From positions 42,936,072-43,000,071 of the forward strand of contig NC_088714.1 in the NCBI RefSeq assembly GCF_963576615.1: a stretch of DNA of 64,000 nt, read 5' to 3'. Under the pieces are notes generated by a model. The model searched no databases, was not told the origin of the DNA, and saw nothing but the letters and a program-made list of their open reading frames with translations. This stretch comes from Watersipora subatra. Its lineage: Eukaryota; Bryozoa; Gymnolaemata; Cheilostomatida; Watersiporidae. The position numbers and the translations under genes were made by a program. Shown here piece by piece: positions 48,401-60,400 of this stretch (position 1 is its first letter; each line of letters starts with the position of its first letter).

Positions 48401-51400
48401 TGACTTTCGGAAGAGACTGCAGGGTGCCATTATTCAATCTGCTCGGTGAAGCTGCACCACCAAACGTAAATGAAAGGACACATCTGACTGACGACTATAG
48501 AGAGGACTTAGTGCTAAGAATTCGGGAAGCGATGGAAAGGGCATATCAGACACATGAGAAAATGAATAAACGGTACAAGGAATATTATGATCGACAAGCA
48601 ACGGATATACCATTCAAAATAGGAGATAGATGCTACCTATTCAGACCAAAGATTGGCAAAAATTGCAGCCGCGCCCTCTCAAGCCAATACCTGGGCCCGT
48701 TTCGTATTTTAGATCTAACAGATGTCATGGCAAACATAGTGCCGTGTATCGAGCCCTATGCAAAACCGAAGTGGGTTTCAATAAAGCGATTAAAACTTGT
48801 ACGTGAAAATTTTTCACCCTCGTACAAAACCAATGCACAGGAGACACCAGATTTAGAAGAAGATACAAGTTCTGAGGAGTGGGAGAATGGTGACTATATG
48901 GAAGAAGAGTACGCAGCCAATGATAGGAACAGGAGACAGGATCAGAGTTTACCGCGACCATCGTACCCACCGAGTAGCCCACAGAACCCGGATGAAATAG
49001 ACGAAGCACTAGAAGGAAGACAGTATTATATGTCTGAAGCGACAAATGATGTGCAGCCGAAAGGCGGGAGTTATGAAGAAACCCTACCAAGAAATACGTC
49101 AACAACAAACAGAAGGTATGAGCTACGAAGCCGTACAAAAAATAAGCGTATGCAAGATTATGTTTACGACGATGAGGGAGAGTATGAATGGGAATAGCTT
49201 ATAACGCCCAGCTCTACACATATATCAACATACCAACGAACCAAAAAAAAATTTTTCAAACACAAAACCTACCAAAAAAGGATGCTTTACGGCTTGATCC
49301 TATAGCAAATATACAACTAGATATCTATCGACAATTGAACATGTACGGATCCCTAATAATTATAGGCAACTTACGCAAAATAATAAGCAGATATAGACAT
49401 ATATCCAATACGAATGACCCTCGCGATGATATGAGGGGCCGATATAGACAACCTTGAAAGAACGATCATAACAATTAGCTACGATACAACCTCTTCAGAG
49501 GTCAAGATATATCTGATACAGATCATTCGTGTTATTCCTACTGCGAAGGCAAGCTACCCAAACGATGGAGAGCCCTCCAATGGCTAGCGTACAGTATAAT
49601 TAATGACGAATGATGAACAAGGCGATGCGATAAGACACGCCCATTATAGAGCTCACTATAGCCTAAACAAAGGCATGACAGAGAAGTGAAAACAGCAACC
49701 GCTCTGGTATGTCGATGACTAATATGTAATTATTAAGTGATCATGGATATGCACAGCAGAATAGACATGGTGGGATGGTAATTATAAACAAGATACATAT
49801 ATTTCAACATGGCATGTGAATTTAGAAACACAAAGAAAAGGGCATAGCAACAGTATGATTGAAAAGAAGAAGCAGTTAACACAGTCAATAAGGGCGAGCT
49901 CTAGAACGAGGCCTTCTTAGTACATCTGAAGAGCCTGTGGAAGGTGATTGGGGAGGAGTACGATGAATTATATGAGCGCGTGGGCTGGGCAGTGGTCGCC
50001 CACCCCGCATTAGGACTAGGCTATCAACGAGTTGTTGATGAATATCCTCCATGCTGTCATTTGTATTGCTTGCTTGCAATCTTTGGCCAGTGACTCCGGA
50101 AAGTAGACGGTCTGAAACAGGAGAATGAGAGTGAATGGAATGACGGATAAAATCAAATCATGAACAGAAGAGGGATGAGGAAATCAAGAGAAGAAAACGA
50201 AATAAAATCAGGAGTACTTACAATGGCCAGTCCCATTGTGACGGCCTAGGATGGGTAGCATTTCAGCTCGGCTGGCCAACAAAGGCTGCAGGGTGTCCGT
50301 CACTAATAGGTAGTCGATGGCACCCCGCAGTGTGCTCCAAAACACTCTCAAGGCGTGTAAGGTTGTTCCATGATAAGGGTGGCTATCACGAAAATTGGTA
50401 CGCCTCCTAGCGTAACCATGAGAGGCCACAAGCTACAAAACATAATTATGCCATTCAAATAGATGCAAAAAAAAAAAAAAAGAGAGAAAGGACGTGATAG
50501 CGTGACAACCAATTATTAGAGGATTAAATACTGATGAAAACACGTGAAAATTAAGTGTGGAAGAAGATTAGATATCTTACCTCTAAAAAGGCGGATAGTT
50601 GTACCAAATATAGAACAGCCAACAGAGAAGGACCGTGTTCCTCAGCAATAACTACTGGGATACTTGCCCGACATTCAGGGCAATGAATTTCGTTGCGACG
50701 GTGCGAAACGGCCTCCGCAACCAAGGCCTCGTGGCAGCGGGAGCAGACGCTATGGCCACAGCGATAGACGCAACGCCGAGTCACACCCTCAACGGTGCAA
50801 ATATGACAATTAAAATCTGCCATCCTTTCCAAGAAGATATCAAGAGAAACAGGTATGGAGAGACAAGGAGGACAGGGGCCTTTTATAGTAAATGGTCATG
50901 ATGGAGTTGCCAATAATAACCGCAGAAATATAAGCCAGGGTCTGGCTTCACCTGAGGGCCGGTATGTGTCAGGGTTTGAAGCAATAGATGACCAAAAGTC
51001 AAAAGAAATAATAAATTGTGGGATCACCTAATACCACAACTGCTGCAAAACATTGCAGCAAGCACTGTGATGCATCAATAAGCAGACATGAAATATATGG
51101 CAATTGCTATGCTGCTGGAAATATCAAGCATGGGAGTTGTCCAACTATCATAGCTGATGCAATGTGAATATATGGGACATCATTTCGATTGGGAGTTGTC
51201 TGACCATTATAATGAAAAGCTTAATGAATGAAAAACAGCATAAAATTGTTACTAAATCACGATTATTATTGATCAACACCACTTAATATGAAAGAGACTA
51301 ACTAGTTACAACAATTATTAATGGATATTCAGCGAAGCAAACAACTCTACAGAGTATCAGGCAAAAATGGAGGTATATCGCCAATATTACAGGAGCCAGC

Positions 51401-54400
51401 CACATTAATGACTTGTTGGAGCGAAGAAGCAGCTGGCGTGCACCAGATCAGCAACCAGCCATCAGTGAAAGAATCATTTACAACACTTTATTTAGTATAT
51501 TTAGTTATAGCTTATAACATCATTATAGTCTAGAAAATGTTGTATTGTAGAGCAGTAGAAAAATATAGCATAATTATTCATTAACTCAGATATTGTATTT
51601 TATGAGAAAATATCGACGAAATGGTTGTACAAAGAATGGCATAATATTATAATAGTTTCTCTTGCTTCATATAAATTAGCTAGCTAATAGCGTCTTAGAA
51701 CGAGGATTACTGTAAAATTAATTTTATAATGCTGCCATTGTTAGTTTTTGAGTTATGGCCAGTTTTGTACAATTTGTTACCGGACTTAGAATATTTTTCA
51801 CTTCTCATTCGCTTGTCGTCATGGAATCCCAACCACAGTAAGGAATTTTAGCTCACCGCAAGGAATCTGAAATATAAATTAAACAAAAGCTTACGCAAAG
51901 ACCACAAGTAAAACACAACCAACCAATGACATTCGACAATGGCTCAAGGACAAGTATAAAAGAGGGGCAAAATCAAGGGAAGAGCAGGAGAAGCTGGCAG
52001 CGAGCCAGACGATAAAGGGGCGCCGCAAGGAAGAGCCAAGATAGGAGGATTAACATAAGCCCAAGATAGCCAAGGAGCCAGCAGCAACCAGCTCGCCGAG
52101 GATAGACTCAACAAACACGATTCACCCAAAAAGAGGTGGCAAGCCAGGAAGCCATAAAGCCCTGAGAGAAGAAAGTTAACTCAGCCGCCCCTGTTTACAG
52201 TAAGAGCTACTACTACACGCCTAACAGATACGTACTCATTTAACCTAGTAAGGCCATAACAAATAGGGCTAAGCATATTGTTATTTTTGCTTGAGCTAGT
52301 AAGCCTTGACAGAATAATTGTTATTTTGACCTTTGGAGGAAAATAGAGTTTGCAGACACATAGAAACAAACCACTGGCGTGTTATTGTCAATTATAAGAT
52401 AATTACCTGCAGAGAGTTGCCTACAAGAGATAGTAGGCCTCATAATCTCAATAATACTTGATACTTGGGCTCATTGATACAGCAACGCCTTACTGTCAAA
52501 ACAAAATTGCAAGGATAACTATAGTAGTGCCCATCTCCATTGATTGAGTTGGTATTTCAATTTTGCTTTATAGCAACGGTCTGATTTTCTGGGGCAGAAG
52601 TGCCACTTTGTCTGCGGTCAAAATTTGTCTTGGGAGAAATTGAACTCAAGGTCCAGAGGCTAACCATTACACATAGAACCATAAAACCATAGAACCATTG
52701 TAGTATTTCACTCAAAGGAAACTCACAAAAACGATACATTTCATATTATTATTTAAATATCAAATTATCATCATTAGCTTACTTTTTATATTCATTATTA
52801 TAATAAACTTCAAATAAATATAATAAATTAAAAAATTATTAAATAACAAATTTCTCCCTTGACAGTACCTTCACTAGGCATCTCAATACTGGACTCAGTC
52901 TGATTGACATGCACCGTCGCGGAAAGAAACATTAGGCTGGTGTAATATGGCCAAGATGGTCGATACGTATCTCCAGCCCCAGACCCCTGGGAACTGAGCA
53001 TCTTTTTATACTGTTTTACCCAGTATGTGCGTAGTCCTTTATACTTGGCTTTGACAATTTGAACTAAAATGATACTAAACAAAATAAATTTACAAATTAA
53101 ATCCTTGTGTAGGTAAAAGTGGGTGGTCTGTAAGAACACCATCAACATCGATGAAAGTAGGTTGCAGTTTGGTGCGGGTTCAAATAAAAGCGTTTATTAA
53201 TAAATTTGTTGTAATAAAACTATGCCTACATCATAAACATTAATAATGTTTAATTACTAAGTGTTTACTACCATTGCCAGATCAGCTGTTTGCACTATGA
53301 CATTGCACTGCTCACTAGTGCTAGTCCTACTAACCCCCTACTAACCTGTACTGTTCATCGACTTGGCTAGATCCACAAATTGTTCTTGAGCACGTGCCCG
53401 TGAAAAATGATTCGCATGGTTCCATATATATATCCGTGGTTCCAACTCTGCAATTAGCTGCTCAATATTGATAGATTTTAATGCTAGTTGGAGCTGATCT
53501 TCAGGTAAAACGGAATACACATCCATTTTTTATGCTTACGTTTCCCGCGCTATTGCAAATTTTGGCAATATTGCGAGATATGATTGGTCAATTTATTGTT
53601 GCACTCCGCTAAGGGCCGCCGTCAAAATCGGACAAATATACCGGTAGCATAGAATTATCTTCCCTAGAGTGATAACAGTGCCTTCAACAACACGAGCGTT
53701 TTCGGTGCCAACAAGGAGCGTTTAGGTCGCGCCCCTTTTTTGGGCTAGTCAATCGTAGTGATTGACTAGATCAGGGGTGGGCAAATTTTTTTCTCAAAGA
53801 GCCAAATTTCAATGTTGCAAGTTATTTGGGAGCCGCATAATATGTGTTTTATGTATAACATTTCATACTGATAATACAAGTTTGGTAGTTGTATTGTAAT
53901 TAAATTTATTCTCTAGAATACTTTTACCATAGCATTGAATAATGTTGAAGTAAGCTTAAAGAGCATTGTATAACTTCAAGTTTAGTGGGATACATGGAAT
54001 TATTTACGGCTGCTCATTATCTCTTGGTAATCTGGCTCTCTACTGCAGCATGCTATTCTTAGGAGCTGACACAGAAGATATTGAGTCAAATTGGATCTCA
54101 ACTTGCTCTTAATATTATTCATGTATAAAAATGCTGATTCACATAAATATGTGGCAGCAAACACAGTGTGCAACCATTTTCCTAGTTGAGCAAGCTGTGG
54201 ATATTCAGCCTTTGTTGAAGCTTTTAAGTGAAGCCCTTCCCAATTTCATCTAAATCTGTACCTTTGAGGTTACACAACTCCAGTTGCAGAGATGAGACAT
54301 TAACCCTCTTCAATGGCAACTGAGTAACCCACTCTCCATTAGGCTTTGCCTTCTGATGTGCTTTTATGAGTTGTATGATGTGTTTCAAAGATTGAAACTA

Positions 54401-57400
54401 ACTAAATCGATTGTTAAACTCTTGTTGCAGCTTTTCTATGAAGTGAGTGTAATCAGCTGTACAAGAAGTCATTTTTTCATCCTCATTTAAAAATGCTTTC
54501 AAGGTAGAATACTAAAGCATATCACATCACACATCCACCAGAAACAACTCCAATTTGATTGAGAAGTCTTGAACAGCTGGTAGTGTATCGATGATAGTCT
54601 TGCTCTTCCCTTGAAGCTTGAGGTTCAGATCATTCAAATGGCCACATATGTCAACAAGGAAGGCAAGGTCACTCATAGTTTTAAAAAAGCTCATCATCTT
54701 TTGAAACTGTTTGGAATTCAGGCTTGTGCATGTATTTAAAAATGAGATTAGCTCCTGACTCCACAAACTCGACAGAGCATTTCCCTTACTTAGCCATCTA
54801 ATGTTATTGTATGTTAGTAAATTTTCACAAGTGGCATCGCTTTCTTTGAGAAACTTTCTTAAGTATTTGTGTCTGAGAGCTGATTGACTTTTGAGGAAGT
54901 TGATCATCTTCATAGCCTTACACATTAGTTGTTGAAAGTGAGCATTTAGTTTTCCGCATAAAAAAGTTTGGTGGATGATGCAATGGAATGCTAGCATTGA
55001 TGGCATATCCTTTTTCAATCTAGCTATGACATCTTGCTCTCTTCCAACCATGGCTGGTGCAGGATTTGTTGTTACAGATAAGCATTTGTGGAGAGGTATT
55101 TTTGTATTATCAAGTCCCTTAACGAGGGCATAATAGATAGCCTGGCCGGTGGTATCTCCTTCTAATCCAACCAAAGTGAGAAGCTCCTCCTTAATTTCTT
55201 CACCATCAAAGAATATTCAACACAAGGTATAGGACTAAAGCATACTCCTGTGCATAAAAAAAACATGCTGATGCTTTATAAAGAAGCATGTAGTATAAAT
55301 GTGAGGATTAATCACTTATAAACAAAAATCATAAAGTAGGTGCATCCTTTTCTTCTTGGAGTTGTGTTCTCTCTTTACTGTCTTACAATGCACTTGAATG
55401 ACGTCAGCTTGCAACTGCATGCTAAAAATGACATTACCAGTTGTTAGTGTACAAAGTAACTTACATACCATACAAAGACTATTAATTGAGCTACATCCAT
55501 TATATCATTAGATTTATCAATAGCGATTGAAAAGTAATCTGTCTCGTCTATATGGGTTAGCAAAGTCATACTTAGATAATCATTAATGCTTTCAATTCTA
55601 CCAGTAGCAGTTTTTCCTAGAAAGAGGTATTGCCTTCATTTTACCAATCACATCACGCTTATCTGAAAAAAATGTTTGCATAGCCTCAGTCATGCATTCT
55701 TTTACAATCTCAGCATGGGAATAGAGAAGCATTGCTTTTGCTGGAATTTTTGAGACTCGTAGAGAAGCTTCTGCAGGACGTTTATCACTAGTTGTAAAAG
55801 AAACTAGCATATTTTCTGAAGAAATTAGTGATTTTGAAGTTTATTTAGCTTTTGATGTCTAGCTACAAATTCCAATAGGAATGTAGTAGTAACTCTCTGT
55901 GCTTCGTCTCATGATGTTGTTTGATGTTCGTCTTCTTGTTAGAAGAGATTGTTTTCTGGCACAACAGACATTGCGGTTTGCCATGCCTGAAGATGAACGC
56001 ATATTCCAGGGTTCACTCATCTTGGAATTCTCTTGTAGATTCGTTTCTATTCCGTTTACTTTGTTAGACCCCCATTGTAACTCTGGAAATGGTTTGTTTA
56101 GTTGAAGATGCCATTGCTACCCCCACAGCATTAATTGGCTTAATTGCAAATGACAACTAAGACACAGCATCAGGGCAGTATCCACCTGTTTGAAAATAGT
56201 ACAGTGGGGAGAGTCCAAGAGGGGTACCGAATGCCCTCTCAGTGGGGAGGAGGGGGGAAAATTTTTAGTATAACTAGTCTAAATAGTGCAAATCTAGCAC
56301 ACTTGGCTCCTGATGGGGCACATGTTCTAACAGCAAATGTGACATTATAATCCAGTTTTCTAAATATAAAACTGTTTATTGAGATAATCTTTAATAACGC
56401 TTATTAAAAATATAATGTGAATGAGAGCTGCTAAAGGGGTTGGCCACAGCTAGCATGAGGTAGAATTATCACCGGGTACAATGCTGAATGGTGTTGGAGA
56501 GGAGTAGTCTCCTATGAAATAATTTAGTTAAATAATATTGTAGAGTTAAAAAGTAAAGTTAATAGAGCACCATGTCAAAAGTAATGCATTTATACTATAG
56601 TCTATAATACTGAGCAAGTAGTAGTAGATTTAAGTTTGTGCTATGCATGTTACATGCATAGCTCAAACTTAAATTTATTTCTATGAACAAAATATTTTGT
56701 ACATAAGCATTCATTTACATATCTACTACTACAAAAAATACAACCGTGTACAATTGTCTCTGTATGAAATGCTTGGAAGCGCATTCCTTTCGGTAAAGTC
56801 CGGCGCTATAACGTTGACTTGCGAGCTATCGTAACGATCGTTTTTCTCTGTATATTCCAAGTATAATAAAAGTCTAAAAAGTTTACATCACTTCTATTAT
56901 CTGAATTATTGTTATTCTAATCACACCAAAAATCACTTACGATCGGAGGATCAAATAATATTTTAATTTACCGTTTTGAAAGTTGAGCCGATGTTGACTG
57001 GTATTTCCAGCTTTTATTATTTTCCAAGGAGGCGCGATTTCTTTAGCACCGAGCAACGCCTTTTGGATAATCGTTTCATATTTTAATTTATCGACTAATG
57101 TCTTGTTGATGATATTTAACACTTACTAGCATTCATATCCTTTGTTTAACGTTATGAGACGGCAGCTTTATAAACGTCTACCGAAAGCGATATAAATGTC
57201 GTTTCCCCACGCAACCGATAAACGACATTTTGGTCATTTTCCCAGCCAAAGTGTTAAAATCAAGCAAAAATGACGTGAATTCCGGGATTTTGAGCCTCAA
57301 AAAATGGTACTGCCATGGCAGTAGCTGCGGTATAGGATACGGCCCTGCACAGCATCTTATATAAGCCAGCATTATGAAATCATAATGAAATGACTTCCTG

Positions 57401-60400
57401 ATGAACATTTTTGAAGCATTCTAATTTTGTCATTATTAGTTCTGCAACGGACATTATTACATCGGAAACGCTACATGTGCATGATGTCATGAATTATGAA
57501 TCATTATGCATGTGTAGGCTATATATAATACAGTAATAGTGCATCTTTAAATAAGCCTAATATATCACAACGCATGGAGTTTTGTAGAGCATACTATAAG
57601 GATATTTTTATATACGCCAAAAGAATTTGAACTTTCACAGAGTTGAAAGAGCCGCAACAAAGTTTGCAAAGAGCCGCATGCGGCTCTAGAGCTGCACTTT
57701 GCCCAGCCCTGGACTAGATCAATAACATTAGCCATGAGAATGGTTATACAATGATCATGAATTTCCAGTTAAGATAGTAATTATTGCTCATATTAAAGAA
57801 ATGATGATTATAGCTTTTTACTCTAATATATGGTTGTTATTTAAAGCAATTCAATACCTACATGACTTGCAAAGGCACTGAATAGATAGTGTTAAGTAGG
57901 TGAGTTAATGCAATCAGTTACTCATAGATAAGATAGATAGTCATACTGGGGTTGTATTACATTACATTGGTGTGATGGGAACCTAATCGACTGCCATCAA
58001 CTGAAAGTATTGACATTGTATGGTGATAGAGTGATTCATTGACACCACAATTTACAAACAGCCCTTGCATGTAATATTAGATTTCAATACATATCAATCA
58101 AATACATAAACTAACTTGAAGCAAGGATGTCCACTAGTTAGTGGACATCCTTGCTTGATGTAAGCGAGCAAAAAGTTTGAAAGTTAGAGTGGCAAATGTT
58201 GTTTTATGTTAAATAAAAATAAATTATACTTAATTATACTAAATTATAATTATATAAAAATAAAATAGACTTTTTATTACCTCATTTATTAAAAATGATT
58301 TTTTATTGTAATCATAGCTAAACAGATTATATTTAGCCATTACTTGCTAATTATTTCACATTTACATTTAAACACATTGCAGTTTTATTTTTCTTCCTAA
58401 TTTATTTCAACAAAAAACTTCTTTCATGATATGAAATTTAAAAGTTGTAGTTGTTTGAAAAAGCTTGAAACCTTTACAGTTGTTTTTATTTTCTCTCTTA
58501 ATTCATTTGAACTGCTTAAAACTATTCTCTCATGATATAAAGCTTAAAAGTTAGAATGGTCCACAGGCTAGCCTAGTCATGCAGTCAAGGATTTCCGCCA
58601 CACACACAAAACACAACACAAACAACAGGGTAGCCCTACTAATCGCGGTCTTCCACACGAATATTCAAAAATACCAACATTTGTCAATTTTATCGGCCAA
58701 ACACAACCTACTAATGGATGAGCAACCTATTAATGTATCCGAATACCTCATATAAAATAGGCCAACCAAGTTACATAATGGTTAATACCCATTTTTTCTC
58801 TGGAAATATGCCTGCCCGCGATTTTTGACCAAGAATAACCAGGGTTCATCATACACCAAAATGTCTCTCACGGGTTCCGGAGGTAATCTGTTATCTAGCA
58901 TTATCGGGTGAGTCCATTGCCCCCGTACTGAAAGTTGAACTATTTTTAAGCTAATCAAATTCAACTGCAGTCACAACATTAGAGTTAGCGGTAAATTCAA
59001 GCAGGCGTTCATATGAACAGTAATAATTTGATTGGCTACCTTAATAGGTTGCTCATCCATTAGTAGGTTGTGTTTGGCCGATAGAATTAACATATGTTGG
59101 CATTTTTGAATACTCGTGCGGAAGACCGCGATTAGTGGGTCTACCCTGTTGTTTGTGTTGTGTTTTGCGTGTGTGGCGGAAATCCTTGAGTGCGTGACTA
59201 GGCTAGCCCGTGATCTATTCAGCGCCTTTGCAAGTCATGTAGGTATGGAATTGCTTTAAATAATAAGCTTACCTATATTAGAGTAATAAACTATAATCAT
59301 CATTTCTTTAATATGAGCATTAATTACTATCTTAACTGTGGAAATTCATGATCCTTGTTTAACCATTCTCATGGCTGATGTTATTGATCTAGTCAATCAC
59401 TACGATTGACTAGCACAAAAAAGGGGCGTGGCCTAAACGCTCCTTGTTGGCACCGGAAACGTTCGCTTATTTTTTTCTACATAAATTTTTGGGCTAAATC
59501 CGTTATGACTACTGATGGAGTGACCGACATAACATCGCAGCCAAGCCGCATAGACGGAAGAGAACAACTCCCTTTCAGTGCTGCTAATGCATCAGGTGCA
59601 GTGCGTATTGTGACAAGTTGGTGTTTTGCTCGCTCCGATCGACGGGGGACAACTCCGCAAAAACTACAGTTTGTCAAGACAGGGTAGGTTTAAACGAACT
59701 TAAAGCACATCAATTATATCAGTACTGTTTCAGCTTATTCAGGCTCTTCAATATCTTGGCTTTCAAATGAGCCATTGTTTGACATGGTGAGACAGACATT
59801 GGTTGGTGTTTATAGGATTTCCCCAGAGCTCTACCACAGAAATGTTCAATGGTATAGAGTCGCAAATTATGACAGCGCAATTTCCCTATTCCGTGTTGTG
59901 TGCTCTTACTGCTTATTTATCAACTACGATAATGACGCTAGTGGCAGGCGAAGGTAGGACGACTCCAGAGAACTAATGAAGATGACAGAGGAATCAGTGT
60001 CATTAGCTATCCTTGTACAGATTATTTCTATGATAAATAGTTCAGATTCCAAGCGCCATATTATGTTTTCCCGATGATATTATGCATTAGCCCTCTCTTT
60101 TTATTGTGATGTTGAGGGGCACGACTGAGGCTATTTAATTTCAAGCATTGCATGATCTCGCGAGAGTGCAATTTACATATAGTCCTAGGGCCACACCACT
60201 GCAGATCACAATTTAATCAATGTGATTTTATTACCTTTATCAACGACAGCATATTATTGAAGCATAATCATATTTAGAAAGCAACATAGAAAGCGATATG
60301 AATTCTTCAGACAAACTTTAACAATCCCCCGAAATCTATTAACCCAGAACATGTGTTTGTATTGGTCAGGCGTTAGCGCGATCCCTGGGCATTGTTGATT

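Larger units (their letters stand above)
36933..52864 (+). mobile_element. Intact-looking env-bearing Ty3/gypsy-type LTR retroelement, 15.9 kb
   Basis: Two 1,898-bp LTRs (36933-38830 and 50967-52864) start TGTCAGGG and end CCCTTGACA, and are flanked by GTAC. Inside are a primer-binding-site candidate and one 10.1-kb frame with Gag, envelope-like, protease, RT, RNase H and integrase parts. A 1.77-kb 3' region carries an antisense spliced RING gene. RT and RNase H motifs (LDAASGFYALPL, YIDD, FLGF, YSDAS) and DD35E integrase place it in the Ty3/gypsy group. The open frame and matching LTRs suggest a young, possibly active copy. At nearly 16 kb it is about twice to three times the usual gypsy length. 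Confidence 0.95.
53772..57711 (-). mobile_element. hAT transposon, 3.9 kb, with 8-bp target duplication
   Basis: Begins CAGGGGTGGGCAAA and ends TTTGCCCAGCCCTG, the usual Charlie-like hAT tips. It is flanked by GACTAGAT on both sides (53764-53771 and 57712-57719). It carries a decayed transposase on the minus strand. 55900-57700 holds no recognisable gene but has one near-perfect hairpin at 56628-56672. Confidence 0.93.
53692..59466. mobile_element. Foldback element with long inverted arms, split by an hAT insertion
   Basis: GTGCCAACAAGGAGCGTTTA and CTAGTCAATCGTAGTGATTG in the left arm (53692-53771, continuing at 57720-57890) recur inverted at 59220-59466. A further inverted pair is 58563-58740 against 59025-59215 (ACCTACTAATGGATGAGCAA). 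Without the hAT and a ~675-bp insertion (57890-58562) the element would be about 1.1 kb with arms of ~430 bp. No own coding capacity. Confidence 0.75.

Noticed and set aside
39339..49138. Many minus-strand frames opposite the polyprotein
   Set aside because: Shadow frames of a long coding region. None shows domains or splice sites, unlike the antisense exons at 49885-50823.
50824..50832. Longer N-terminus for the RING protein (three more codons)
   Set aside because: That codon is TTG. The first ATG in frame is at 50823.
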